A stretch of DNA of 64,000 nucleotides from Saccharomycopsis malanga (taxonomy: Eukaryota > Ascomycota > Saccharomycetes > Ascoideales > Saccharomycopsidaceae). The position numbers were made by a program, and so were the translations under genes. The stretch is from positions 1,922,001-1,986,000 of the forward strand of contig CP025322.1 of NCBI GenBank assembly GCA_004014935.1. The letters run 5' to 3'. Numbering within the stretch: position 1 is the stretch's first letter; the number at the start of each line of letters is the position of its first letter. The notes under the pieces were generated by a model. That model had not been told where the DNA came from and ran no database searches. It saw nothing but the letters and a program-made list of their open reading frames with translations. Positions 1 through 9,467 of the stretch are shown here, piece after piece.

Positions 1-1760
1 CATCGAAGCCTGGCAAGCACACCAAACACCATTCAACATTCATCGAGGAGTCTCCTTTAATTCCAGTTACCATTAGTAGATCCAGTAATGACTATCAAGG
101 AGTGAAGATGAGCGAATTCCGCTCATCAGCTACAGTAAACATCAATCCGGAAACAGACTTCATTGACAACAATAGTAGCACTATTAGAGCAGTTCACGAC
201 GTGAAAAGTCAAAGTTCCGTCACCTTGTCTCCAGCCTATAAAAGATCCAGTCTACAAGAATCTCCTATCCCTTCTAGAGTCTCAATGACAATAGCAATGT
301 CGCCTAGCCGCAGCAAGCGGAATTCCAGGGTTTTAAATGAAACGAATAACAGAGATACTAGCAGATCTAATAGTGTGAAGTCACGTACTACACAACGGGC
401 CAGGTCAGAAAACGGTAAAGAGAATTTGGAGCATTTGGAAGAAGTTACAAAGCTCAAATTGGCTAAAGAAAATTATAAGCATTTATTATCCATAAAGAAC
501 AATAAGTCTGAAGATCCAACAGCCATCTTGGCAAAGGATGATTTTGATTTCACCTTCAGTGTTCCTAATAACACTAATTCTATAAAAGAGTCTATCAGAA
601 ATAGTTTGTTTGTTGACGATTATAGTGATGTGGATGATGACGATATAAAGAAAAACTGGGTGATTGCCCGTGAAAACTCATCACTTACCAATATTGAGAA
701 AGTGGGAAGTTTGGCAAGTAACAATAGCATGTACAAATCGACATCCCGTAATTGGACATTGACCCGTGACAATTCTAGTATGAATCTTTCCAAGCATTCG
801 TTCAAGAAAACAGAGTCTGGACTCAGCATATACAATGATTTTGTTGATGAGACTGTGGCTCCGAACTGGATTATTGCTAGAGACAATTCCACTTTACTCA
901 ACATTCCAAAGGATATCAGCAGCAAAATGATAGGTCCAGAAAGAAGTATTAGCAGAAGTAAAAATATCAATCTCTTGCCGTATCAAAATCAAATCAGACA
1001 TTCCTTGAATTCGCTCAAGTTGCCTAACGGTGATAATCTAGATGATGACCAAAAATTGTATGCTTTGTTGTTGTCCAAAGAAAAGTTTGGCTCAGATAAC
1101 TCATCTCCTTATGTAGCTAATGAAGGTCATCTTTCTGATGATGAGGGCCGGTTTGATGATGAGGATGAAGGTTTTGATAATTTTGAAGAAGATGTTAGTG
1201 AGGATTCAGAGGAAGAAGGTTCTCCAGAAGAAGACGAAGCAGATGATTTCATCACTCCAGATAATATAGCTGAGGATGAGTTTGAAGAAATTCCATTTGA
1301 CAAAATCACTAATATGCCACGCCAATCTTCGTTATTGAGAAATAGTTTGTACTCTGGACATTTCCCATCTGCTCAAGACGGGTCAGACCCTGAAGATGAT
1401 TTTGATGAAGAAAACTTTGATCAGGTTCATGAAGGGATTATTGATGAAGATTTGCTAGATGAAGAGGAAGATGACGACATATCTTTTGATGAACCTAAAC
1501 AACATGGATTAATGAGCACTTTGCCTACTTTATCGAGTTTTGGAGAAGCACAGAAGACTACAAATTCCGAAGTCCAAGATGAAGATATAATTCAAACTTT
1601 TCAGGACGATAAAGAGTATCTAAAAGATATTATAGACGAGGAGGAGTCCAATGAAAACTTGTCCGAAGAGGGTTTTGATAAGGCGGACCATTCTTCACAT
1701 AAACGTCTCTCCAGCAAGTCCAATGGCTTCAAAAGATCCTTTGATAACATTACCGGGTAA
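1..1760 (+). CDS. Partial acidic, Ser-rich protein with three NWxxxR(D/E)NS repeats (5' end outside window)
   Basis: The reading frame is open from the first full codon at position 3 to the TAA at 1758-1760, so the gene starts upstream of the window. The apparent start at 102 is a GTG and the first in-frame ATG is at 108; neither need be the true start. About 585 codons are visible. Seen: a Ser/Arg-rich first part; three copies of an 11-residue motif N-W-x-x-x-R-(D/E)-N-S-(S/T)-(L/M) at 654-686, 750-782 and 864-896; then a long Asp/Glu-rich stretch (about 1130-1500) and a basic C-terminus. There is no membrane segment or known catalytic motif. The composition suggests a disordered, probably phosphorylated regulatory protein. 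I do not recognise the family and assign no function. Confidence 0.75.
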   Translation, partial: SKPGKHTKHHSTFIEESPLIPVTISRSSNDYQGVKMSEFRSSATVNINPETDFIDNNSSTIRAVHDVKSQSSVTLSPAYKRSSLQESPIPSRVSMTIAMSPSRSKRNSRVLNETNNRDTSRSNSVKSRTTQRARSENGKENLEHLEEVTKLKLAKENYKHLLSIKNNKSEDPTAILAKDDFDFTFSVPNNTNSIKESIRNSLFVDDYSDVDDDDIKKNWVIARENSSLTNIEKVGSLASNNSMYKSTSRNWTLTRDNSSMNLSKHSFKKTESGLSIYNDFVDETVAPNWIIARDNSTLLNIPKDISSKMIGPERSISRSKNINLLPYQNQIRHSLNSLKLPNGDNLDDDQKLYALLLSKEKFGSDNSSPYVANEGHLSDDEGRFDDEDEGFDNFEEDVSEDSEEEGSPEEDEADDFITPDNIAEDEFEEIPFDKITNMPRQSSLLRNSLYSGHFPSAQDGSDPEDDFDEENFDQVHEGIIDEDLLDEEEDDDISFDEPKQHGLMSTLPTLSSFGEAQKTTNSEVQDEDIIQTFQDDKEYLKDIIDEEESNENLSEEGFDKADHSSHKRLSSKSNGFKRSFDNITG

Positions 1761-2731
1761 GCTCGTCTTTACTTTTATAATTTATACCTTTTCCCCTCCT
1801 TTGTTGTGTGCTCCATACCGTATATATATTTATATATATGGTTTAGATCTATAATTTATTGTATTATACATGATTTAATACTTCCTCTTTGTACTTTTGA
1901 GTAAAGTTCTACGTTATTATTTTGTTCGGTTGCTGCGACTTTTCTTTTCGATGGTGCCATTCTATTCGTCATAATATATATATCCCTTAATGCAGCCTTT
2001 CTTATTTCATGTGTGCTTTTCATGATATCATAACTCGATTTCTATTTTAGGCAACCTAAACAGCTATTATGTGGTAATATTTTGACATGTTAAGCCAATA
2101 CAAGTTTGCATAATTTTATCAATGTCGGTGATATATGCCGTATTGTAATCATATTTATACAGTGCAAGAACGAGAATGTATATCACAATAAAAATAAAAA
2201 ATTACATCAAATCACAATTTTTTGTATACATTAAGCCAACAAGTCTAACTAGTTATATATATATATATATATCTGTAAGATAGGACTTGATAGAGCCCCA
2301 CATTGCTAAATAAAGTTCTTCTACCCCTGCCCCAGGTGCCCGGAGTTGATTTTATAGGCCGAAAATTTTAACCTTTTTTCACTTTCGCGCAGCCTATCAG
2401 AATAAATATCGAGAACTCCTTAAACTTGTTTGTTGCTCCAAGACTATCTTTTTTAACCCCAAGGCCATCGGGTGTGTTTGATTTCAGATCTGGATTGTGG
2501 ATTATTGCTTAGTTGATCTGTGAAGTTACATTAGTCAATTCCTGCTAGAATTGCAAATATCAATTGGTCAATGTAAATGCATCAAAAGAAGTCCTAAAAC
2601 GTATAACCAGGTCAATTGCACTAGTATATTAATAAGAAGTGCGGCATTATTAGATCTCTGAAATTATCATTCAAAATCATAAACATCAGTTCATACAGTA
2701 TTCCATATTACATACCCTCGCATCAGAAACC
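1761..2731. other. Intergenic region with TA microsatellite and possible repeat relic
   Basis: No gene is seen here. A (TA)n run lies at about 2254-2272. The following 60 bases loosely resemble the 3' part of the dispersed tRNA-derived repeat in minus orientation, and 2414-2429 shares 16 bases (AACTCCTTAAACTTGT) with the copy at 28485-28783. This may be an eroded copy; the match is weak. Confidence 0.4.
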
Positions 2732-4063
2732 ATGGCTCTTCAACGTGAGAATTATGTGCTCAAGGACGAGCCTAAGGATAAAATAAATTCGTTTTCATCA
2801 TTTATAGTGTTTATCGTGAAAATGGCTTTTAATTTCGCAGTACGGCTAGTTTTCTCTCTATTAGGCTTTATTTCTGGTGTTGTTACACATCTCATGGTGA
2901 GACCAATATCATTATTGTATCAATTATTCAAGCTTTTAATAGTTTACCCAGGAATAACATTTGGCCTATATCTTGTTGAGTTTTTCCTAATACCCGTGAA
3001 CACTGTTTTGATGTTGATATTTGACGTCAGTTTGTTTGGCATTGCGAATTGGCGTGATTTCTCCAGATGGCCAGACAAAAACTATTATGCGTACAGTACT
3101 GTGATAGGCGGTTATAACAATAATTACTACCCTGATATAAACAATATCTTCAACACTCACAGGCTCAGCAGCAGCGAATTATACTTAAAACAACTTCGTT
3201 ACGGTAAAACTGGTAGCAGATTCCATATGTATTGGAATTATTTTAATTCCGGTTATGGGACCTCTACCAATATAAGTGTTGGTTCTACAAACCAGGCCAA
3301 TTTGGGAATTTTGTCTGTACTTTACCTTGTCTACAAGTTTGGAATTATCTCCATATTATTTCAATTGCTCTTATCATTTATCACTGGTATGGCGTTTGTT
3401 ATGACTAAAATTTTCATCAACCAGTTGACTTTCAAAATCATCTATAATAAAACTTGTGAGTTGGTTATAATACTATTGGGCGTCATCAATGATAATGCCC
3501 TCTTGACTAATGAAACCGTCAATAAAACCACACCTGCTGCTGACTACGATTTGATTCCCGATGAAACATCATTCAACACCGGTTTGATATTAGATCCGCT
3601 TGGTTTTACCAGCAGTAGCCCGAAAAACAACGTCAAATCGATGAACAGTCACGATGCCAAGTTAGTGGACCTGGAAAACAGCAGCTTCACTAATAGCGTC
3701 GTGGATGAAGACGAGTTGCTAGCAGAAAAATACGGCAATTTGGAATACTTGCGTAAATTGCAGTCTTCTAACAACTCTTCTCTTGATGTAGCATCCACCA
3801 CTGGAACAAGCTACAATAATACTACTGGGCAAAAGCTCACACAGAGGCAAAGCAAATCTCATTCGAGCTTTGATAAGTCTATTAACAAACTGCCAAAACA
3901 TGATATTATTAATACTTCAACTGATATGTCTACCTTGGGTTTTAATTCTATCCCAACTTCAGTGTTTTCAACTACAAATAGAATGGGATCTATTGCAGGA
4001 AGCATTACTGAAGAATCCGAAACCTCTGATGATGAGGAAAATTATGCTACTCCTAAAAGTTGA
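2732..4063 (+). CDS. Membrane protein with hydrophobic N-terminal half, possibly LDB16-like
   Basis: 443 residues from an ATG. Seen: several hydrophobic segments between residues 20 and 110, a soluble Tyr/Asn-rich stretch (about 110-190), another hydrophobic pair (about 195-255), then a polar Ser/Thr/Asn-rich tail of about 190 residues ending in an acidic patch. The order (membrane hairpins with an LVRP-like turn, then a long polar tail) recalls Ldb16, the partner of yeast seipin in lipid-droplet assembly at the endoplasmic reticulum. That is inferred from architecture and a few residues, not from a diagnostic motif; an unrelated ER membrane protein is quite possible. It is convergent with the HSP20 gene. 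Confidence 0.7.
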   Translation: MALQRENYVLKDEPKDKINSFSSFIVFIVKMAFNFAVRLVFSLLGFISGVVTHLMVRPISLLYQLFKLLIVYPGITFGLYLVEFFLIPVNTVLMLIFDVSLFGIANWRDFSRWPDKNYYAYSTVIGGYNNNYYPDINNIFNTHRLSSSELYLKQLRYGKTGSRFHMYWNYFNSGYGTSTNISVGSTNQANLGILSVLYLVYKFGIISILFQLLLSFITGMAFVMTKIFINQLTFKIIYNKTCELVIILLGVINDNALLTNETVNKTTPAADYDLIPDETSFNTGLILDPLGFTSSSPKNNVKSMNSHDAKLVDLENSSFTNSVVDEDELLAEKYGNLEYLRKLQSSNNSSLDVASTTGTSYNNTTGQKLTQRQSKSHSSFDKSINKLPKHDIINTSTDMSTLGFNSIPTSVFSTTNRMGSIAGSITEESETSDDEENYATPKS

Positions 4064-4537
4064 CTACTAATTAACTGAAGGCTCTATTTTTCTTTTACTT
4101 TTTGCACTTTCTGATTTTTGCTCGCTTTTTGTTATAATTCTTTGCTCCAAGTTTTGATGTTGTTACCGCTCCTTCTATATGCTCTGTTCTGCTATGTTTA
4201 CGCTTTTTGTCTATCTAAGTATATGAATTTGTCACGTCTGCTTGGTATGTAAGTACTGCTTGAATAATGAGCATTTGCTATAGAAACTTCAAATTATGGG
4301 GTAATTCTGTGACAAGTATAATCTTCTTGACCTACTAGTATGGCACTATATAGCTGTCATTTTTACAAGTGATATAAATGATGGTATATAATACAGTGTC
4401 TTTTAGCAACTAATTTGTGTATTTAATTCGAAAAAATATGTAGTGTTACGAGTATGAAAAGATGATCTCTGGCCTATGTATCTATACAAGTCAAAGAACA
4501 AGCAAAATATGAACTGAATATGGGTGGAGGAGAAATC
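4064..4537. other. Intergenic region between convergent genes
   Basis: AT-rich 3' flanks of two convergent genes. No further feature is seen. Confidence 0.5.
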
Positions 4538-5158
4538 TCAGACTTCCTCAATCTTATTTGAGTCTGCAATGTACTCATAGTCGCTGTCTTCCTGATCAGC
4601 AATATATCTGTTATTAGTGTTTTGAGACCCACCTTCTAATTGGTGGACTGACGTTCTAGGAACCACGATTGATAAAACATTGTTTTCGTATGTGATTTTT
4701 ACATTGCGGTCATCAATTTGTTCATTACGAGGACTAGGTAAACTGACAGATTGTGAAAATGATTGGGAAGAGACAGATTGAAAACCGTTTTGATTAATGG
4801 TCTCAGTGACAGAACCAGAAATGGAAACCATTTTAGTGTTTGGGTCAACATGCAAATCAATTGATGTTTTGTCCAAATTGTAGATTTCCAAAGTCAACAA
4901 ATAATGATCTGGATTGGTTTGAATATTGATTTGGTTGGTGTTAACAAATCCAGAACCACCACCACCGCCAAAGAAATGATCATTGAAACCATGGTTCATA
5001 TTGAACAAATCTTGCCCAAAAAAATTGCTTAACTGGTTATTGGCAGGACCACCGATTCTTCTCTGTGCATTCTGTGAATTGCTTTGATTGAAAAAAGGGT
5101 CGTTTGCAAATGGATCGTGGCTGAAAAAAGGATCGTTGAAAAAATTATTAAATGACAT
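4538..5158 (-). CDS. HSP21: Small heat-shock protein (HSP20/alpha-crystallin family)
   Basis: 206 residues. The N-terminal third is rich in Phe, Asn, Asp and Gly with repeated DPFF/NDPFF motifs, the disordered arm typical of fungal small HSPs. An alpha-crystallin domain follows at about residues 72-172; it starts after a Gly-rich linker and ends with the strand motif NNVLSIVVPR, matching the family's GVL(T/S)I signature. The tail is short and acidic. Family role: an ATP-independent holdase that binds unfolding proteins in the cytosol during heat and oxidative stress. The length fits the Candida Hsp21 type rather than the larger Hsp42, but the symbol is by resemblance only. It is divergent from RRP14. 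I found no perfect heat-shock element in the shared promoter, only loosely spaced TTC/GAA triplets near 5393-5413. Confidence 0.88.
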   Translation of the reverse strand: MSFNNFFNDPFFSHDPFANDPFFNQSNSQNAQRRIGGPANNQLSNFFGQDLFNMNHGFNDHFFGGGGGSGFVNTNQINIQTNPDHYLLTLEIYNLDKTSIDLHVDPNTKMVSISGSVTETINQNGFQSVSSQSFSQSVSLPSPRNEQIDDRNVKITYENNVLSIVVPRTSVHQLEGGSQNTNNRYIADQEDSDYEYIADSNKIEEV

Positions 5159-5379
5159 TTTTCACTATAATATCGATACACAAGTAGTCAGTCAATTTAT
5201 TGGTGTATTCCAACAAAACTCAAAAGAGTAGTTGTGGTTCTCTCCAATCAATTCAAAAAAATAACAGCCATAAAACTTTGTGTAATTGCTCTTAAAACTA
5301 GCAATAGAACACCCAAACAAACTTATTGTTGCTGCCGGAAAGCCCCCTACTTATATCAATCATACTTAATGTTGCCACC

Positions 5380-5389
5380 ATCTCATCGA
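5380..5389 (-). promoter_or_regulatory. PAC-like motif upstream of RRP14
   Basis: On the minus strand this reads TCGATGAGAT, 9 of 10 matches to the PAC element (GCGATGAGMT) found before ribosome-biogenesis genes in yeasts. It is about 190 bases before the RRP14 ATG. Confidence 0.55.
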
Positions 5390-5420
5390 ACTTTCTTCGA
5401 ATTTCGCCGATTCTGGTCAT

Positions 5421-5430
5421 CTGATGAGAT
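5421..5430 (+). promoter_or_regulatory. Second PAC-like motif upstream of RRP14
   Basis: CTGATGAGAT carries the GATGAGAT core of PAC, about 150 bases before the RRP14 ATG and opposite in orientation to the first. Confidence 0.55.
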
Positions 5431-5472
5431 GAGCCATGTGATATGTGCGGTCGGATGCAGAAATGTGCATTC

Positions 5473-5483
5473 TGAAAATTTTT
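5473..5483 (+). promoter_or_regulatory. RRPE-like motif upstream of RRP14
   Basis: TGAAAATTTTT matches the RRPE consensus (TGAAAAWTTTT), about 100 bases before the RRP14 ATG. PAC followed by RRPE is the classic promoter pair of ribosome-biogenesis genes and fits the gene's role. Confidence 0.6.
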
Positions 5484-5581
5484 TTTTTTTAACATTTTTC
5501 ATACTGTATAGAGAGAAGAGCAGTTTTGGAAACAATTATTGGTGGAAGAAGAGAGCTGTTTGACGAGAAATTTAAAGTAAA

Positions 5582-6921
5582 ATGAGTGAATCATTAGAGG
5601 TATGTTTTTCAATAGACTATATAAATTTGAAAAGAGGTAAAAGAACAATAAAAGAATACTAACAATAATGTAGGATCGCTTAAAGAAAAATTCATCAGCC
5701 TTCGATGGATTATTATCACTTATTCCATCCAAGTATTATTATGATGAAGATACACAGGAGCAATGGAAGCAGAAGAAACAATCAAAGGAGCAGTTGAGAA
5801 AAAACAAAAAATCCAAATTGGATCCAGAACAGCAAGAAACTAAGTCGCTTAGTGCAGCAGAAGTGTTGAAACAAAAATCAAAGACAGCTAAACCAGCAGT
5901 GATTCCAGGCTCTAAAATCAGTAGCAAATCATCACTAAAAAAGACCAAGGAACAGCTTGTAGAAGATGTTGAAGAGCAGCCCTCTGTTGAAGAAGATGTA
6001 TCTTTACTCAAGCAAGATGATGAAGAGATAACATTAGTTTATGATGATGAAGGAAATGAGGTTGAGGCTGCTCCTATATTGCAGAAAAACCATGCCAAAA
6101 CCAATGGAGTAGCCACTACTGTTTCTGTTGAAGAGAAACAAAAAAAGCAAGAGAATCTCAATAAGCTTAAAGAAAGACTCCAGCAGAAGATTGATGCTAT
6201 GAAGGCAAAAAGAAAGGCTCCAGGTAGTAAAGTTCCAGGAGCGCCAAAGTCTCGAGAACAGATCCTTGAGGAACGTCGTAAGAAAAAGGAACAAAGAGAA
6301 GCATTGAAGCGTAAAAGAGGAGCGTTAGAAGAAGAGGAAGATGAAGAAGAAGAAACAGCAACAGTAGATATTAAAGATGAACAAAGTGATAGTGATGTCG
6401 AAGATAATAACGAACAAGCTGATGAAGGCAATGGGGTTTTATTTCAGAATATTGTGTTCAATGATGGTGATCGTACTACCTCTGATCTTACAAAGTTGAG
6501 AAAGCTCAAGAAGAAAAAGGGACCGGCCAATAGAGATATTAAAGCACATTTGAAAAAAGTGCAAAGCCAAAAGGAAAAGTTGCAAGGGCTTGATGAAGAA
6601 AAGAGAAAAGAATTGCTCGAGAAACAAAAATGGAATAAAGTATTGTTACAAGCAGAAGGTGTGAAAGTAAAAGACGATGAAAAATTGCTTAAAAAGGCTC
6701 TCAAGAATAAAGAAAGACAAAAAAGAAAGTCAGAAAACCAATGGTATGAAAGAAGTAACAACGTGAAGAAGAATATCCAGGAACGATTGAAGAGAAGAGA
6801 AGATAATTTGCAAATTAGAAAAGAAAACAAGGGTGTGAAAAGAAAACAACAAAAGAAACAGTTGAGAAAATTCCAGGGTCCTAGGGCTAAGAAACAGAAA
6901 AAATCTAAAGCTGGTTTCTGA
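5582..6921 (+). CDS. RRP14: Ribosome-biogenesis protein Rrp14 (SURF6 family), one intron
   Basis: Spliced: exon 1 is 5582-5599 (six codons), exon 2 is 5674-6921. Together they encode 421 residues starting MSESLEDRLKKNSSAFDGLL, the conserved start of Rrp14. Without the mini-exon the second exon has no good ATG, which supports the splice. The middle is acidic and Lys-rich; the C-terminal half (from about residue 230) is the highly basic SURF6 domain ending in a Lys/Arg-rich tail. Family role: a nucleolar protein needed for early processing of both 18S and 25S rRNA precursors, also linked to cell polarity in yeast. PAC and RRPE motifs lie in the promoter. It is divergent from HSP21 and convergent with the nucleotidase gene. 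Confidence 0.93.
5600..5673 (+). other. Intron of RRP14
   Basis: 74 bases: donor GTATGT at 5600, branch TACTAAC at 5657-5663, acceptor TAG at 5671-5673. It falls after the sixth codon, in phase 0. Confidence 0.93.
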
Positions 6922-7194
6922 TGAGTTGTTTTATTATTGCATTTGCATTGTAGGTTTAATGTTTTCGATGTTTTTTTGTTTGTAATTGTATTATTTACTT
7001 TTCAATTTTTTTGGATTTCCCAATGTTGTGTATATCTATAATAGAGCAAATTTGTGCTTTTGCATCGAAAATCATGTAGGTGAAAGATTTACGCTGGTTA
7101 TCGAGTAAGTTTCCAATAGGGCTATATTTTTATATTATAAATAGGCCAACACGATTGAAAAATGATAAAACTTACGACATACAAACCACACAGA

Positions 7195-7989
7195 TCAATC
7201 AAACAATTCTGGAACAACTTCTGGCAATTGGTGAATAGTTTTGACATGGAATGCTCCCTGTGGGACAGAACTCAAAGCTTCTTCATCCTCTACCACGTTG
7301 ACAACCTTGGAAAATCCCAATTCCAAAGCAGCTTTACAATTCTTATAGCTGTCGTCTACAAAATATGCGTTTTTGGTGTTACGAACCCCAGCATCTTTCA
7401 ATGCCTTGTGAAAGCATTCGGGATCTGGTTTACATATGAACTTACCTTCTTGGCCGTAATCGCAAAAGGTCATGCCATCGAAAAGGTCAGCAATCTGGAG
7501 CAATTTAACTACTCTAATAGCATGGTTTTTGTAAGCGTTAGTAAACAACCAAAAGCGTTTGACTTTGCCGCTTTTTCTCAAGCGTAAGAGCATCTCACGT
7601 AATTCAGAGTCAGGTCTGAATATCTTTTCTAATGGCAAGGCATCGTCAACTTCTCGGTTATACTGCAAGGCATCTATCTTGTGGTGCTGCGCCAAGCCTT
7701 GGATGGCAAGCCCATACTCTCTATAGTACCTGAGATGAAGATTGGTGGCATCTTCCAATGTAAGATTCAAATGACGTGAAATATACTCTCTGATTTTTTC
7801 TTGCATCAAATCCTGAACTTTATAACTGAATGGATACAAGCAGTTATCGATATCAAAGAAAAATACCTTTTCATCATCAGCATCAACTGGTCCAAACCCA
7901 TATGGAAGTTTAAGCTCGCTGCCAGGATGGCTTTTACCATCCAATTGTTCACTAGAACTGTTCTGTGACTCAACTATATCTCTAGTCAT
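7195..7989 (-). CDS. HAD-family pyrimidine 5'-nucleotidase (Sdt1/Phm8-like)
   Basis: 264 residues. HAD-superfamily motifs are visible in order: motif I FFDIDNCLYP with the nucleophile Asp and acid Asp at about 46 and 48; motif II FTNA (149-152); the motif III Lys in CKPDPECF (187); motif IV FVDDSYKN (210-216). The helical cap lies between motifs I and II. DxDN with CLYP is typical of the Sdt1/Phm8 group of fungi and plants. Family role: Sdt1 removes the 5'-phosphate from UMP, CMP and pyrimidine-analogue nucleotides; Phm8 dephosphorylates lysophosphatidate and nucleotides. Which of the two this matches cannot be settled by eye. The ORF is whole. Confidence 0.92.
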   Translation of the reverse strand: MTRDIVESQNSSSEQLDGKSHPGSELKLPYGFGPVDADDEKVFFFDIDNCLYPFSYKVQDLMQEKIREYISRHLNLTLEDATNLHLRYYREYGLAIQGLAQHHKIDALQYNREVDDALPLEKIFRPDSELREMLLRLRKSGKVKRFWLFTNAYKNHAIRVVKLLQIADLFDGMTFCDYGQEGKFICKPDPECFHKALKDAGVRNTKNAYFVDDSYKNCKAALELGFSKVVNVVEDEEALSSVPQGAFHVKTIHQLPEVVPELFD

Positions 7990-8489
7990 TCTATTGAATT
8001 AGATTAAATTATATTAAAACTTTCAAGCCAAACGCTGATATTATCACCAGATTCTACACCCAACAAAAACGTTTTTATAATTGGCGTTCAGAGTGGTGAA
8101 AAGTCTTATCAGTTGAAACTGCCATGTTATAAATATTTCATTATATGGTTATGACCACGTGCCCGCCGTTTCCGATATGGCACTTATAGACGACGAAATC
8201 GGCGTGCTACTGATTTTAAAGGCTGTCAACCTTTGGTCAGCCTATTAGAGCCAACAAATAAACCTACAAGCGTCGGTGCTAAAATATCATTTCCAGAATT
8301 CATGTAGATATTATGGTAATGTGGAAATATGGTGAGTATGGAAAGTGCCCTTATGAGACGCATAACAATGCATTGACATGCATTAATATATACCATCTGT
8401 ACGGGTACGAAAAAATTTCAATATTTCACTATTAAGGTCCTTTTTTTAAGTAATTGGCTTGTAGGTCATATTAGGAAAGTTGTGGTAAA
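7990..8489. other. Divergent promoter region
   Basis: 500 bases between two divergent genes. No clear regulatory site or RNA gene is seen. Confidence 0.45.
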
Positions 8490-9017
8490 ATGGCAGAAAT
8501 CAAAAATTTAGAATCAGCAGGAGATGCTAAAAGCAATTCAAGCAATTCAAGCAAGCAGCCTGTGCTGATTGTTGCAAACGATGATGGATCGGTGATTATA
8601 ACCAATGCCTCGGGGAAGATCAAGAAGAGAAAAGGACAATCAGAAGAAGCCTATCAGGAACAGCTTCAGCAGTTTTATTCCGAGGGGCCGAAAATTAATG
8701 AGCAGCATTGGCTCGTTGAGGCATATGAGGCTGCAAGGGCTAATTATGTAGATGTGAAAGATACACTTCAAGAGGCCGACAATGCTGAAAAGAGCAAAAT
8801 GCTTGGCTTGTTTGATATAATGAACAAGGTGAATAAAAACCAGTTGATACATACAGCTGAAAATCAGGTTTTCCATAGGAAGTACCAAAAGGCTATAGAG
8901 GTGTGTGATACATTGTTTGAATTATTTGAGTTGTTTGACGCTGTTAAGAAAAATAAGCGAGAGGTTGAAGAAATTGAAGAAATTAAAAGTTTCAGTAAAA
9001 ACAAGTTGGAGTTGTGA
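8490..9017 (+). CDS. Small helical protein with a TPR-like motif; 3' end may be frameshifted
   Basis: 175 residues from an ATG; not recognised. Residues 1-25 are Ser/Asn-rich. A compact region with VLIVANDDGSVIITNASGK follows, then helices. Residues about 125-150 (HTAENQVFHRKYQKAIEVCDTL) fit one tetratricopeptide-like repeat. The C-terminus is a charged helix. Odd point: the frame stops at 9015-9017 just after an A5 run (9.00 kb), while the +2 frame is open from 8999 and reads on as a helix-like Leu/Lys/Val-rich sequence for about 40 codons, up to a repeat insertion whose target-site copy begins at 9106. The gene may therefore be frameshifted near its end, or simply end here. Function unknown. 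Confidence 0.6.
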   Translation: MAEIKNLESAGDAKSNSSNSSKQPVLIVANDDGSVIITNASGKIKKRKGQSEEAYQEQLQQFYSEGPKINEQHWLVEAYEAARANYVDVKDTLQEADNAEKSKMLGLFDIMNKVNKNQLIHTAENQVFHRKYQKAIEVCDTLFELFELFDAVKKNKREVEEIEEIKSFSKNKLEL

Positions 9018-9105
9018 GGTTGTTGGAATTGTGTAAAAAGCTTGAGAAGGTTGTTACTACTTGTCAGCACTACTTGAGATTACAGTCTTTCAAAGTAAAA
9101 CGACT

Positions 9106-9119
9106 GGACGCTGTCAATA
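9106..9119. repeat. Left target-site duplication of the SINE-like element
   Basis: GGACGCTGTCAATA, identical to 9454-9467. The pair exactly brackets the repeat, as expected for target-primed reverse transcription. Confidence 0.88.
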
Positions 9120-9453
9120 ACAATAATATCATATATTTCGAGCCCAGTACATATAAGTCTCGTCTATACGCTCTATCTGCGAAGGGGCTTGGTGAAATAC
9201 AATGGGGAAAACCCAATCATGCCTCGGTCATTATAAGCTGCCTACCGTCTTTTTTCTGAACACCCAATGGGTCGGAAAGTAAACACTAGACGTATATCTA
9301 GGTCGCGACAGTTGCCCTTGCCTATGAAGACGTTCAGCATTGTAGAAAGCAGCGAGTAAAAAGTGTTCGCGTTGGGAGTCGAACCCGTGAGCCTGTTAGG
9401 TGTTTTTTCTCTTCTCCGAGAGAACTAACCATTGAGCCATCCGGCCCAGTGGC
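9120..9453 (-). mobile_element. Full-length tRNA-derived SINE-like element, minus orientation
   Basis: 334 bases between 14-bp direct repeats. Read on the minus strand it begins GCCACTGGGCC, then an A-box-like TGGCTCAATGG, about 40 bases on a B box GGGTTCGACTCCC, then a short T5 run, a unique body containing GGCAAGGGCAACTGTC, and a 3' end TACTGGGCTCGAAATAT followed by an ATT-rich tail. Head, body, tail and target-site duplication match a tRNA-derived SINE copied in trans by a LINE. There is no coding capacity. It is the most complete copy in the window and serves as reference for the others. Confidence 0.85.
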
Positions 9454-9467
9454 GGACGCTGTCAATA
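9454..9467. repeat. Right target-site duplication of the SINE-like element
   Basis: GGACGCTGTCAATA, the second copy of the 14-bp duplication, directly after the tRNA-like head. Confidence 0.88.

Noticed and set aside
5393-5413. Heat-shock element for HSP21
   Set aside because: TTC and GAA triplets are present but with spacings of 0, 1 or 5 instead of 2, so no valid element can be called.
5234-5563. 109-codon plus-strand ORF between HSP21 and RRP14
   Set aside because: It begins with GTG, covers the PAC/RRPE promoter motifs of RRP14 and has no sign of coding bias.
9378-9453. Minus-strand tRNA gene
   Set aside because: A and B boxes and a T-arm are present, but the acceptor and anticodon stems do not pair and the same sequence recurs as the head of a dispersed repeat.
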